Made by a program: the position numbers and the translations under genes. The notes beneath the pieces are model-generated. The model made no database searches. It had not been told where the DNA came from and saw only the letters and a list, made by a program, of their open reading frames with translations. A stretch of 64,000 nucleotides of DNA, taken from contig OX579635.1 of NCBI GenBank assembly GCA_951230915.1, forward strand, positions 12,214,001 through 12,278,000. Direction: 5' to 3'. The DNA is from Antitrichia curtipendula. Taxonomy: Eukaryota > Streptophyta > Bryopsida > Hypnales > Leucodontaceae. How positions within the stretch are numbered: the stretch's first letter is position 1; every line of letters begins with the position of its first letter. Of this stretch, positions 1 through 12,084 are shown piece by piece.

Positions 1-353
1 CCAAACAAAAAGCCGATTTCAAGAAATAGTTACAGTGAGGCCTCAATCTCTCCCACCCTTCCTTGGGTTAGCAAAGCACTTCCCAACTCTCGGGAATTTA
101 TTAGGGATATCTCTAGTTGCAAAGGGATACCGGATGATTAAATGCCAGAAAAAAAGACGAAAACTGAAAGCAATTTTCCTATTGGTTTAGGGATAAATTT
201 TATTTTCTTAAGAAAAGGGGGACCTTCTTGTCCGTGGATTTCTTACACTAGATCCTGTCCTTGGATTCTTTTCTGGGATTCTTTGTTTTTGTTAGTAGTT
301 TTTTTTCAGCAAAACAATTGCGTGAGAAAATATTTTCTAAATTTTTAGAATCT
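1..353. other. gene-free left edge
   Basis: I see no exon with coding character or recognisable RNA in this stretch. It is AT-rich with short open frames only. Confidence 0.5.
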
Positions 354-462
354 GGATGCAGCACCGGGAGGTCACCCGTCCCAGTACTAATTCCGACCTA
401 TGGGCGCTAAATTCCAGAGTTCTGAAGGGATCTGCTGTGGTGGCCTTGGTATGAGGGTATCA
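354..462 (-). pseudogene. 5S rRNA-like pseudogene or 5S-derived repeat
   Basis: Read on the minus strand, this matches plant 5S rRNA along nearly its whole length: a CTCATACCA near the start, GATCCCTTCAGAACTC in the middle, a TTTAGCG stretch where the internal promoter lies, then TTAGTACTGGGACGGG, TGACCTCCCGG and a TGCATCC end. It is about 109 nt against the usual 120, with roughly nine bases missing near the 3' end and substitutions in the internal control region. No run of four or more T follows on the minus strand, so normal Pol III termination is not evident. It is probably a dead copy or the head of a 5S-derived SINE. The homology is clear; loss of function is inferred. Confidence 0.8.
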
Positions 463-567
463 CGACAAATCCCGGAGGCGTTAAGCACTATTGAGCTGGG
501 TCCCTGTAGAAAATACTCCACATTATAGGCCACAAAGACCTGATTATGAAGCTTGGCACTAGTTACG

Positions 568-611
568 GTGCCAGGCACTATAATTTAAAATATCGTGCCA
601 GGCACTATAAT
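568..611. repeat. two direct copies of a palindromic 17-mer
   Basis: GTGCCAGGCACTATAAT occurs at 568-584 and 595-611. Its first eleven bases are a perfect palindrome around a central A. A third, split version (TTGGCAC ... GGTGCC) lies just to the left. Confidence 0.7.
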
Positions 612-621
612 CCAACCGGCT

Positions 622-968
622 GCCGCGTGCTTAATGCAGCGGGAGTCCTCCCCCCTCGGGCTTGCGCCCTCGCCTTCGAGGGATCAGGGTGGATTGACCC
701 CCTCGCTCAACCTTACCAGGGGTGCATGTAAAAAAAAAGCCCCCTATTTTGGACCGTTCCAGGGTATATTCTTGACTTCATACAACAAATTGGGGGTCTC
801 TGATTGCAAATATGAATTCAAAATTTGCAAAAAAAATCATGTGCAAAAAACAGGGTTTGCCCGCAGGGCCGAGCGAGGGGGTCAGTTCTCCCTGGCCCTT
901 CGAGGCAGGGCCCTCACATGACGGGAAGCCCTCGAGGGGAGGCCTCCCACTATACGAAAGCACTTAAC
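622..968. repeat. GC-rich foldback element with long imperfect inverted arms
   Basis: The left arm (about 622-715) and right arm (about 865-968) are imperfect reverse complements. The best block is GACCCCCTCGCTC at 696-708 against GAGCGAGGGGGTC at 872-884. Both arms also share GGGAG.CCTCCC and CTTCGAGG blocks, and a GTGCTT near the outer ends. The centre is AT-rich and I find no coding sequence. It looks like a non-autonomous inverted-repeat transposon. I could not fix a target-site duplication. Confidence 0.6.
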
Positions 969-1686
969 CAGGAGCGAGAATTTTTGACCTCCTAAAGGCA
1001 GCGTCGCGGCACCCTGGAATTGCGAGGCCCGCTGCGCCTCATGATTTTTTCTTTAGCAAAGCACTTACGCCCTCACGGAAATTTGTAATCATATTCTCGG
1101 AATGTCTAACCATTATTGTGTTTTCCATATTTCTGTGATGCAGAAGTCGCTGCACAAGGACAGCATATCCTCAACGCTGACACATCCAAATGTGCAAATG
1201 TGCTGAGAGAAAGAGCAACAAATAAGATGGCAAAGGACGAACCAAATTGTAATCAAATTTAGATTATCGACGGGAATCAATGAGTGCTGCAGGATCCTCT
1301 GAATGACTTCACCCACATACCTACAAATAAATGAATGTAAGGGATGTAAACTAAGCCTTCTCCCTTCACCTCATTCCCGCACCTTGAATGACAGAAAAAA
1401 AACAATTCATCTGGCGGAAAGAGTTCCCAGACTAAAATGACTGTCTACAAGCCTTCAAATCATAGCTTCCGCATTGGAGTGTGCATTACACTGGAATCAG
1501 ATGTGCCATCGTTTCTTAAAGGCTCGAAGAGCAAAGATTTAGGCCTTCAAGAAGAACGCGCAAGCTCATCACTTAGATGCCTTCATCATGCGTGATATTC
1601 TCTGTAGGTGGTAGTTGATTGTGCTGCTCTGCTTCGGTTGCTTACCCTGCACCATCCCAATCCACACATTGCTTTAAAACGAATAT
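969..1686. other. gene-free stretch, probable 3' flank of the mS37-like gene
   Basis: No convincing exon or RNA is visible. The part nearest 1687 would be the 3' UTR of the minus-strand gene to the right. Confidence 0.4.
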
Positions 1687-2323
1687 TCAACGGCCTCCGT
1701 AAATAGTAGAACCGAAACACAAGCGGAATTTCAAAGCCCTCTGGCAGAAAATCCATGATACAAGAACACACGATTCGATCTTCAAGGAGATTCTCTGTAT
1801 GAACGTCAAGCAATTACAGTGAAACAGAAGGGGACGAACAGGAATTCTTTGCTCTTTGTAGCAAGATAACAAAAAATGAGATCCACAGCCACGCAAACAT
1901 GCAATATCGTTTAACAAAATGCTACAATAGGGGGTGGTCCCGGACTTTTTCTCAAGGAATCAAAAGTCGCACACTACCTCTTTCAAAATTCGTAATATCA
2001 TAACCGACACAGTCGAATGTACACGAATATCATTCACGAAATGAAAACAACGAAGCGATCCTAAAATTCCTAAACCCTAAACCTTGACACCCACCAGAAT
2101 TGCGCAAGCTCACAAACCAAAATGGTATTGCAAAGAACTCAAAAAGCATCACCTGAAGCTCCATGCACATATTGAGGGCACGCTTCTCCGTCGCGCACTT
2201 GTCATCGTCGTAATTGAACTTCTGAATGCACGACAGGAAGATCAGCATCTCCTGGAAACAGGGCAGAGTCTTACGCGTTAGCGTCTTGGGGTTGACGCGC
2301 ATCACTCCGGCCTTGCGCCCCAT
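1687..2323 (-). CDS. mitochondrial small-subunit ribosomal protein mS37/MRP10-like, twin CX9C protein
   Basis: Exon 1 (2153-2323) encodes 57 residues beginning MGRKAGVMRVNPK, the usual start of plant mS37/MRP10 proteins. It holds two exact C-x9-C motifs (Cys22/Cys32 and Cys43/Cys53), the CHCH fold signature of proteins oxidised by Mia40 in the intermembrane space. The exon ends CTTCAG|GTGATG in phase 0. The best continuation is exon 2 (1740-1687), after a TTTTCTGCCAG-type acceptor, giving 17 more residues and TGA, 74 residues in all. That tail resembles the conserved family C-terminus only weakly, and another acceptor about 54 bases upstream keeps the same frame. Plant homologues are about 80 residues. 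Exon 1 is firm; exon 2 is a proposal. The start is the first ATG, and it matches the family start. Confidence 0.8.
2069..2083. repeat. short interstitial telomere-like repeat
   Basis: CCTAAACCCTAAACC, two units of the plant telomere motif CCCTAAA, lies in the intron of the mS37-like gene. Two units can occur by chance. Confidence 0.5.
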
Positions 2324-2537
2324 GACTCTACGCCTTACTGCACACCCTGTGACTGCAATGGAGTCTCTGGCCTCAAAATGGCCGTGGCAGGGGCGATCGT
2401 TGAAGCCCGCTCTGCCGAGACAGGAAGCTCAAGGGAGACCCGAGCACCAAACCCTATGTGTTTGGGAACGCGTCAGAGTGGGCAAGGTCCCCACGTTCTC
2501 AGTAGGTTTGCCCTCCAGCCATGTCGCTCATGTAGCG

Positions 2538-2760
2538 ATCGTCTGTAACATAAAAACGTCAGCTTATACTATTTTAACTCTTTTTTCTAATAATTATTTT
2601 CCAATACGGCTGTTAACCAAAGTTTCATATTTCAATCTAGGTAAATCCTCTCTAATATAAATATCATCGATGAAATAAGAAAGATGTAGTGTAGCAATCT
2701 TTTGTAAGATAAAAACACTAGCTTATACTATTTTTAACTATATTTTTTATTTGTGTTTCA
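2538..2760. repeat. degenerate direct duplication of about 150 bp
   Basis: A block with CAGCTTATACTATTTT at about 2570 recurs as TAGCTTATACTATTTT at about 2720, each preceded by a similar GATAAAAAC or CATAAAAAC stretch. No coding content is apparent. Confidence 0.5.
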
Positions 2761-4184
2761 CATTTTATTATGATAAGAAGGTTTGGCAAATCCCCAACCC
2801 TCACTTTGATAAATTTGGAAAAATGAAGTAAGAGATTAAATAAACTCATATACACTTGTTATAAAGGCTTGAGACAAGTTGAGGGGTTATAATAGATTGC
2901 CTAAAAACCTCGTTGGTGAGCATACCTCAACACTTTTGATATCTCACTCAGTCCCTCCCGGATGGTGGGAGGAAGTCTGGTTGCCAAATGCCAAGCTTGT
3001 CCAATTCAAAGTCAATCGGGACCTCCCTCCAAAGACTTACCACACTTCATTTTCTTCACTTGGCCCCGCTTTTGGACAAATAAACAATTAATATTCAGCC
3101 CCTAATGTAGTCTTGGCAACAAGCTTCAATTAATTTCAGATCTTTGTCTCGCCTTTTGCACGTACACCTTCTAGGTATAACATATTAACAATTGTATTTA
3201 ATGCAACAAAAAAAAAATATGGAGTGAGATTGAGCGATGGGTGTGAGATAAAATGTATGTTTGCTTAGGGTTATTGTTACATAGCAAAGGAAGAAGGTTG
3301 CAGTTAGAAAATGGTTGAAAGTTTATGGAGATAAGTTTTTTATTAGAAAAAGGGTGTTTCTGGTCTTTGAAAGCAAAACATATGTTTAGTTTGAGTGTTT
3401 GAAAAAATATAATAGGGAAGACAAGTATTGATGGTTTAGGGTGTTTTAGAGGAAAATGGATATTCTGTTAACAAAAATTTACACGTACTGCGGTATGAAG
3501 TTTGCAATAGATTGAAGTTGGAATAATAAGTTGTATTTTAAACATTCCACCATTATTTGGGATTAATGAGAGGTTATTTGGACAAAGTATTATTCTAAAG
3601 TCCTCTTTTTATCATCCAAAATATCCTCATATTTATTTATCCTCTATTTACCATTTATTTATCTCTATTCATGTAAATTGTATAAGTTGAAAGTTTGCAA
3701 TATGAAACAACATATTTTGTCTTGGTTCCAAAAGACCATACTATATATGACATTTGAGAAGGAAATATAATATGGCTTGGAAGTATCACAATGAACTTTG
3801 ACAAGAGTAACTTTGGTATGTATTTCATGTCTAGGGAGGCCTATGTAAGCTTCATTAAGGAGCTAAGGCCATAGAGAAAACAAAGTGATACAAATTTTAC
3901 CCTTGAGAATTATTGACGAATTAATAAATAAAGAGATTTGACTTGTATTTGCACTAATAATTCATTGCTAAAGATTAACTTGAAACATTTGATAGCCTAT
4001 TCCAATAGTAAGACCGAACTCATTCAAATAAATTAGACATGATTTAGATTCATAGACCAAGCCAATCTATCAAGAAACAATACTCTTGTTGATGTTAAGT
4101 TTGATGCATGACTTTGTTTATAATATTTATTTTCATCCTACATTTGCTTTGCTATACTTTCCAATGCTCCAATCAATAGACATA
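2761..4184. other. gene-free AT-rich stretch
   Basis: Only short open frames without family signatures are present. I recognise no RNA gene. Confidence 0.4.
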
Positions 4185-4525
4185 TAAGGTAGAAGTACCT
4201 ATTTTAGACAACCTCCCTAGCATGGCTTTTTAGGCAAATCTATTGTGGACAATAGTTGAATGCACTATTCATTGAGAAAAATTCTCCATTTGAACCTTCT
4301 TGTCTCTCTTCCCTTTTTGCTTAGGAAGAAGTGCCAGAGTTAACCACAATAGGTGAGGCTATGAAACCGCCAAACCGGAGAGGGTCCCAATGAAAAATCC
4401 ACATTTATATCAAATAAAAATATTCATTCTTGGGAATCTTTTACTTTGAGCTCAATTTCTCAACAAATTTCCTATATTGTATAAGCTAAAATGCTTAAGT
4501 TATCAAAATAGGTACTTCTACCTTA
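4185..4525. mobile_element. group T inverted-repeat element (TA|AGGTAG termini)
   Basis: The ends are a perfect 21-bp inverted repeat. The left arm is 4185-4205, starting TAAGGTAGAAGTACC; the right arm is 4505-4525, ending GGTACTTCTACCTTA. If TA is the target duplication, the element is 4187-4523. The interior is AT-rich and non-coding. Its right half resembles 42.5-42.7 kb. It is probably a Tc1/mariner-type MITE. Confidence 0.8.
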
Positions 4526-5131
4526 ACTTGTGATGTTTTCAAAATAAAAGTGAAAATGTGTTTAATTAAGAAAAAAAAAATTTAATGTAGTTTTAATGTT
4601 TAAGAATTTACCAAAAAAGCAAATTTAATACCAAAGTCAAAAAATAAAATTGATCAAGATCATTGATTTGTCCAATTAGTGAAGGTGCAAAATTATCATC
4701 ACTTGCAAAATTGATATCAATACAAAATTTCACATGGGTGAAAATTGGTACAATACAACAATATTTCAATCCACATTCATTCAATTATTTTGCAAATAGT
4801 GCAACTTGGTGAATTACTCACATGCACAAATAGGACTCATGCTGGTTACACACTTCACAAATAGGCATGCCATCTAATCACAAGGACGACTGAAATCCTC
4901 GAGTTTTATAATTTCCAGAAATTGTTTCCTTATATGGGCAGTAACTTACAATACACCACTCTAGGACTCGTTAACAGTTTCTGCAACGACTGCAGAACAT
5001 GCACTAAAAACGAACCACGAGATGTATACCCTGAAAATAATGGATAGTGGTCATATTGAACAAATTGAAACACGAGTATAAAAGTACAATCTACAATGCA
5101 ATGTAATAGATCTAAAGAAAAGAATTAAAAC
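4526..5131. other. gene-free stretch and 3' flank of the DUF309 gene
   Basis: There is no coding signal. The bases just left of 5132 should be the 3' UTR of the minus-strand gene. Confidence 0.4.
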
Positions 5132-7310
5132 TTAATTCATGCTGTACAGATCTTCTTCTGAAGCTCGCAGAACAGGCACTTTCACCGTAATTGGCGGTGG
5201 AAGTTGCAGCTCCGGATTCAAAGTTGACATTTCTGAGCGTTGCTGCAAGTATTCGATATGCAGCTCTTTCTTGTCACCGTGGGCACTCACTCTGTACAAG
5301 GCCTTGCCGGCTCCGAAGTCGCCTAGCAACTGGTATGATTGTTCCGATCCATCCATTCTTGTGCATACATCGTCCACACCTGGTACAGACCCCAATGAGA
5401 TCGACATTTCACTTTACAACATAAGCAGTCCGAAACAGAATTACAATTGACACACAAGTGCAACCAACTGTCTTGGCTTTCAATCAATAGATGACACTTA
5501 AACGGATTGCAGTGACAAGAAATTTGGACCGACACTAATAGGATTTTTTCATGCACCAAGACTCTTGACAAATAGGAGATTAGCATTGAGATCACCCTGC
5601 ACCCGCACTGATATTTTATAGAGTATTCTGAAGAGACACTTAAAAAGAGCATAAACTTCTGGACATTCTAGATTGGATTCTCCAAAAAGATTCTTAGTTT
5701 GTTCTATGAGTAAACCCATCTTACTCTTCATAAGCCTTCATATTGAAAAGCAGGATGCGATTCAAATTCAATCGATGTGGATGAAAATGGTGTGTAATGG
5801 CATGCTACTATTGCTTATTTACAAGTGTCAATGCAGGGCTACTGTCAAGTAGGTATGGAAGTGAATGATGCATGGGCCTCCTTCTCCAAAATTCTTGAAC
5901 TCAAAATGGAAGAAGATATGTGTCAAAGAAAAGAAGATATGCTTTCCCTCCAAGGTGTTAGGAGTTCCTCCTAAGACTGTTATGTTTAATCAAAAGACAA
6001 CATTAGCAAGCAGAAGCACCACGCAAAGTTCTGAAAACACTAACATAGTATTTGAGCTGAAGTGATAGAAACAAACTCACAAGCAGCATGTTCAAGCTGT
6101 GCATTGTAAATAAACTCCAAAACTGCGGATGCCTCTCTTTCAAAATCATGCAATGGCCCTTCTTGAAAGTCTGCTCGTCTCAGCTTAGTCAGGCCTTCCC
6201 CTAATTCCACCATTGCTCCCCTGTGATTCTGTTTCCGCATGCCACCGCATGAATTTAGTTATATGCAATTCAGAAGCATTCGATAAGGAGGAAAATAATA
6301 AAACCATAAGGGACCGGATCCCATCTCCCATACTAAACCCTGTTACCAACAGCAACTCATCATAAAATTGACAGGCTAGGTCAGCCTTCAATTAGCAAAT
6401 TGAATTTATGCAATGTCACTTCCAGTAGTCAGCACCCTCCCACCTTTTGACCAATTGCATAACAAATTCATGTATAGTGCCAAAAGTTTGATCTCAACAG
6501 CTTAAACTCTTGCAGTAAGGTAGAGCCTCCATTCACCATACAGGACATTAGAGTTTCATTGACCATACATATGAACTTTGATTTGTGCTAAGTGTGAAAC
6601 TACTTAATCTATAGATAATTAATTTATTGCAATTGGTTTTAGCTTAACACAAAGAGCAAAATTAAGATGGTCCAAGTTTCTATATTGCTGTAGGAAAAGG
6701 TTCAAAATTCACATGTATGGTCAATGGAACCTCTCCCTTTCTGTATGGTGAACGGAGGCTTTACACAATTCTACAGCGATCTCCCACTGAAATCGTACAC
6801 GTTTTGCTAAAAATGCTTAAAGCGACGCAAAGGTTTGCACCAAATCTTTTAACTCGCAACTCCAATTTCGCATACAGAAGTCCAAACGAAAGCCAATTGA
6901 AGAAGGTAAAACCCTAATCTGACCTGATTGAGGAGATGGTACAACCCCACCGCGCACTGCAGAATCCCATGCAAAATGCTCCGCTGCGGCTCCGGCGCAT
7001 TGTTCCACAATCCTTCCAGAATGTCGTGACACTCGTAATAATCCCCCGCATTGAAATGCGTCACGCCCTCCGCAAATGTGGCCCGCGAGTCCGCCACAAT
7101 CTCCTCATCGTCCCATCGCCACGCTCGTCGGCGCAAGATGCCACGGTCGCTCTGCACCCCGAAACAGAAGGAGCATCCCTTCGTCGCAACGAATTTCAAT
7201 CCCCTGAAGGTAAACGAAGCGGGTAACAGCTTGGAATGGGTGGGTTGGGATACACTGGGCGTGGGAGAGCTGCAGAGATAGAATGGGCGAAGCTCAGCTA
7301 TGGATGTCAT
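5132..7310 (-). CDS. DUF309 family protein, possibly organelle-targeted
   Basis: There are three exons: 7310-6924 (phase 0, CAG|GTCAGA), 6228-6081 (ends CTGCTT|GTGAGT) and 5379-5132. They join in frame to give 260 residues and a TAA stop. Residues 1 to about 60 are rich in Ser, Thr, Pro and Arg with few acidic residues, which suits a plastid or mitochondrial transit peptide. The DUF309 core follows, with FNAGDYYECHD and an H-x3-E-x2-W motif at His95, Glu99 and Trp102, then LQCAVGLYHLLNQ. Exon 2 carries NHRGAMVELGEG and exon 3 the SYQLLGDFGAG stretch typical of plant members. The biochemical function of the family is not established. The start is the first ATG; a GTG lies eight codons upstream in frame but is not expected to be used. 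Confidence 0.95.
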
Positions 7311-8994
7311 CTTGACAATGGTTGAAGATCGCACTCAAAATCGATCAGACCAGGAAGAAAACAAACCCTACAGAGCTAAACTACAGTAACCCTTGCCATT
7401 TTCCTTCACAGCTCGTGGATCACCCCAGACGCTACATCAAAAAAAATCGAAGACACGGAGAAGCAAATCGACGAAGAAGAAGCTTTGTCGACCTTCGAAA
7501 TCTTCTGCAAGCTTGCAAGCCCATCTTTGGTTCCAAAAGCATCTACGGTAGTGAAAAGCCACATAGGGTAAGTACAGTCAAACTTGGTTACCGTACGTGT
7601 AGGTCAGTTTCGGAAATAAGTAGGGAAAATTTGGATAGTTTTAAAAAAAATTTAAAATTGTACAACTATTTTCTGAAAATCTGGAAAATTTTCATTGTTG
7701 CTAATGTTGAATATCCAAAAATTAATCTTAAAAAAAATTTAGAAATAGGAACACATTTGCACATGAATAGAAAAATCCATCCAAAATTGGGAGTGTTGAA
7801 AAAGTAGGATGAGCAAAGTGCCGAAAGCCAACAAAAGCAAATCATGCTATTGAATTGTCCAAATTCCAAAATTAAACTAATTCAGCATCAAGGGGCCAAA
7901 ACTCACTAAAGTGTATAGTGAGGGTTAACAAGATATAGGTTTAAATTCACTAATAATTACTCTCCAAAAGTGATTTTTTTTACTCCTTCAAAACAAAAGA
8001 GATAGTGAAGTAGTTACTAGTATTGATTATCCTTTTGTACTTTCTCTAGTATTAATTTGGGGATGGATAATTGTTAATTTCTACTTTTTGGTTGAAAATA
8101 ATTGTCAATATCACTTTTAATTAAACAAAAAATATTAGTAAATAACAAAATTTGACAAGCTTCTTGAAAAACTATCTAATTTATAAGTGATTGATGGAAC
8201 TATTATGACCATGACAATTCAAGAGTGTGTGAAACTTGAGATTGAATTTGACTTCAATGTTACTCTTGAATTTTGTCTTGAAGATGACATATAGAACACT
8301 ATATACCTACATCTAGCAAATGAGGAGAAAGCAGTGAAGAGATTATACCAAAAGTTGAACAACATTTGCTTTCTATTTGCATATGGATTAGTTTGTGCAA
8401 CCCTAACAAATATCTAGAATTAACAACGTAGAATAACAACATAGTGATACTAGTATTTTAGTTAATAAGCTGAATGTGATTGAGAAGAATATTACAAGTC
8501 TTCAATGTCAATTTGGGCTCATCAATCCACTTGGATTTGTTACTTTTGCTAAATTTTATTATCCTTAGTCAATTATATAGAATAACTTTATAATAGCTAA
8601 TTTATAATGACCTAGATTGGATATTGTTTGCTTATTTATAAGTAATGTAAGCATACTTTCTACTTGTATAAAAGTTACTCAATAATAACTTATATGTATT
8701 AGTTATATTTTTCTTACTCCCAACGCATAATCATAACCAAGTTTGATTAAAGTCACACATGATCAATAAGAGGATGAGAATATTTTGAATTCTAATAAAC
8801 ATATTACTTATATATGTCACCTTTCTCTAAAGGAAGACCAAAATTAGATTTAGGCTCTTGTTTAATCCCTGAGCGTTCAACACATGTTTACTAAAATTCA
8901 GACCCTTCTAAACTCATTCCAATCAAACTATCACCTAAAAAAAGATCCACATAAACTAACTGCACTAGGTCTTTTTTGGGCATTGTGGTGCCAT
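7311..8994. other. gene-free stretch upstream of the DUF309 gene
   Basis: The first few hundred bases should hold the promoter and leader of the minus-strand DUF309 gene, but I see no clear TATA box. The rest is AT-rich with no coding sequence. Confidence 0.4.
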
Positions 8995-9230
8995 ATTGCA
9001 CTAGAAAAAAAAATTGGCTAAAAAATGGCAAAAAAGCGTGAAGTTTTTTGCCAAAAATCTTTGAATTCAAAAAAAGTCTTGGATGAATTCATCAAATTGT
9101 GGATGAAAATTGAATTATAGACATGTAATATGTGCAATGTGATATTTTCTATCCAATATGTGAATGAATGCAAAAATTTGAAGCACCACTAAAAAAATTT
9201 ATATTGCCACTTTGGCACTTCATTAAAAAG
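8995..9230. repeat. dispersed repeat, inverted copy at about 42.86-43.14 kb
   Basis: Shared blocks include TTGGCTAAAAAATGG and GCCACTTTGGCACTTCAT here, with their reverse complements at 43.09 kb and 42.9 kb in matching order. It is a decayed non-coding interspersed repeat. Confidence 0.65.
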
Positions 9231-10631
9231 GAAAAAAAAAAAGCCCTGGACTGACCACAATGATTGGTAGTGGAGATAGGCACGGAGCTTCAAGGAAAGG
9301 GACATATCCTTTGACTGTACCATTGAAAAGATAATAATAGTCAAAGAAGGAAATCTTTCAATTTTGAGAGGCCAAATTTGAGGCGCTAGGGCGCTCAGGG
9401 GTGACTTAGTTTTGATACGGTGATGCCCCAATCATGATAATGAGTGTCAAGATAGGAAGATGATAATGGAATTAGTGAATCCTATAGAGATGAAAAAGGA
9501 AGCCTACAAAGAAGATGATTGAGCTAGATTCTTTCAGTTACCATGATTGTGACTGTATCTTCTTATTCTTCTAATGAGATGGATAAGCGACATGCAATGA
9601 AAACTCTTTAGATAGCATTGACCATTGATGAACCAATGAGAAAATCTCCAACATTAGCTAAGAGCCTCTAATGTCAATGAAGGATTTTTTAATTAATGTA
9701 TTAATGTCTTAGAGGGTCAAATATACAAGTGAGCAAGAGCCACATGTAATTAAGAGCCAATTTATTAATCCATTGGTGACCTCCAATAGCATAATTGGAT
9801 TTGAATAGGGGGAAGAAGGAGGGACTAGGTTTTTTAATACATTTAAAAAAAGATAGGTAGTAATTTGGTACATTTGTTCATCTATACAATTATATGGAAG
9901 AAAACCACAAATAAAATGATGAATAAATGTTCCTCGGCTATGAAATTGGCTCTTGATAAAGAAGGCAACACATGATATAGCTTTAATTAGGATGTATAAG
10001 AAGAGTGGATAAATGTTGTGAACACCAAGAAAATAGGAAAGGATGTTATTTTTTACATTGTGAATAAATTTGAGTTTAATTAAGAGCTTAAAATGAGTTC
10101 AAAGCCGCTTGGTAATTGAAATTTTTTATTTATTTATTTAGGCCTAAATTTAAGGAGATAATTTTATATTTGCTAGTTTCATTTGTAATTTTATTAATTC
10201 AATTCACCCAAAAGTTCACAATTGAGCACTACTAGAATTTTTAGTCCAAATTCAACAAATGTTTTCTGCAATAACCTTTTAACTTTTAAGCAATCTTGAC
10301 TTGTTATTTACATCAGGAACAAATTTGAGCTTACTTGAGGGTTTGAAGTAAATTCTCATGAATTTCTATATTAGAGAATATCTAAATGTAAGTAGAAACT
10401 ATAGACATCATTTTGACAGTCATTGTTGTCCCCAAAGAATCATGGGTAATTTTAATTTTTAAAGTTGCAAAATTAAAAAAATGATTATTTATTTAGGGCT
10501 TATTGAACTTTTAATGATTCACGTATACCTTTAGATGAATGAGAATTTATTTGAATGAGAATATTGGTTTGATGAACTTCGAACCAACTGAGAATATGAA
10601 TGCATAAGTGCTTCAAGGGTTGAATTGTAAT
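9231..10631. other. gene-free AT-rich stretch
   Basis: I see no exon, RNA gene or clear terminal repeats. Confidence 0.4.
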
Positions 10632-10635
10632 TTAA

Positions 10636-11340
10636 CCCCTAAAGATTTTTTACTATGTTTTTCACCAGAAAACGTTCCAAAGCTGCCATTTCTAGTACAA
10701 GTGCCAAATTTTAGAAAATAAACATTTTTGGACAAGTATAACCATAGAATCGTGTAGTATGCTGGTTTGAGAAGGTGTGGAAAAAATTTCAGAAATTTCC
10801 ACCGTGTAGATGTAAGGTAGGAGACTCTCACAACGACTCTTTATGAGTTGATTGCATTCTTAGGGAAGCTAAACTCCTTTAAAAAAAATTTAGTAAATTT
10901 TATTAGAAAGAAAAATGGAATCAATATCTAATCCAAGTCATCTCATATTTTGTGGACCTTCTTGGAATTAGTTACAAATTTTTGAGGTTGAAATGCAATT
11001 GTTTCTAAAAGCAACCCCTTCCTGAAATGTACAATGTTGATACATTGAAGAAAGTAAAATATACTTATTTGTTAGAGGTTGTTTTTAGAGCCAAGGCGCT
11101 TTTAGAGCCTCCTACCTTAAGCATTTGAAGTGACAAAAATCCTTTTTTGGGCCCTACAAAAAACAAGGCAACAATACTTTATACTTTACACTTTACAGGG
11201 TCACATTTGTATGAAAAAATGTCCAAATGGTGGTGCTTCTTTGGAATCATTCTTCAAGGCAAGTGGGCTATATGCTTAAAAAATTTCAAATCATTTGGAA
11301 TTGTACAGTAAGGTCTACTTCATTTAGAAATTGTCAATTT
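10636..11340. mobile_element. group P (TTAA-flanked) element, right end not found
   Basis: TTAA at 10632-10635 is followed by CCCCTAAAGATTTTTT, the left terminus of the 21.3 kb copy. Similarity then runs through TGCCAAATTTTAGAAA and CATTTTTGGACA, is broken by the element at 10815-11117, and resumes with GACAAAAATCC and CACATTTGTATGAAAA to about 11.34 kb. After that the similarity stops, so the copy is truncated or rearranged. Confidence 0.7.
10815..11117. mobile_element. group T element nested in a group P element
   Basis: The left end is TA|AGGTAGGAG with CTCT two bases on; the right end is AGAGCCTCCTACCT|TA. The surrounding element is continuous across this point in the 21.3 kb copy, so this is a later insertion. 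The interior matches the relic at 24965-25200. Confidence 0.75.
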
Positions 11341-12084
11341 TAGCCATTCCAATTTTTATTGCATAGTATAGAATTTTTTTGGAATTTTTGGTCTTGCATG
11401 ATTAATACCCAATTTTTATGCAATTCCAATCAAGCGTACCAAATTTCAGTTTAAAAAAATCAAAATTTTATTTTTGGTAAATTTTCTGAAGTCAATTTTC
11501 ATGGTTTCACTTAATATTCTATTAAAAACAATTAGTGATGAATTTTTTTAATTCAATTGCATGGATGTGTACGGACACACATCTTTTATATTAAAAAAAA
11601 ACACCTCATTAAGTAACAAAAAAAGAATTTAGGAAGAATTCAATGTGCGGTGCCATATGACCAAATTTTGTGAAATAAATATCTTTATATTTTTGTTACT
11701 TAATGGGATGTTTTTTAATATGAAAGATGTGTGCCTACCTTGGGCATTTTGGGGGGTTTTAGTCCTATTTTTTACCCAAAAATGCGAATTGAAAGCCACA
11801 AATTGGACACGAGGGAGGTTTAGGGTCCTTATAAGGATTGACGAGGAGATTTTGTGAAAAAAAAAGAATACTAGAGTTGTTCACATGGGCTCAATGTGAC
11901 CATCCTTTGTCCAAAGGTCCTAGAGAGGGAAAACAAATTCCTAAGGAAATTTTTGGTGCAATGAGAGGCTTTCATTATCATCAAAAATGGCTTTTTGGGG
12001 GGGAATTTTCTGAATTTTTTTCCTTTTTTTTAAAATGAAAAGGGATATAGACCCTTTTTCTGTTATTTTTTGGCATTTTCGAAT
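11341..12084. other. gene-free AT-rich stretch
   Basis: There are two open frames of about 66-70 codons, without codon or family signals. Nothing else is recognisable. Confidence 0.4.

Noticed and set aside
595..921. 108-codon plus-strand ORF
   Set aside because: It lies within a GC-rich foldback repeat and has no family signals.
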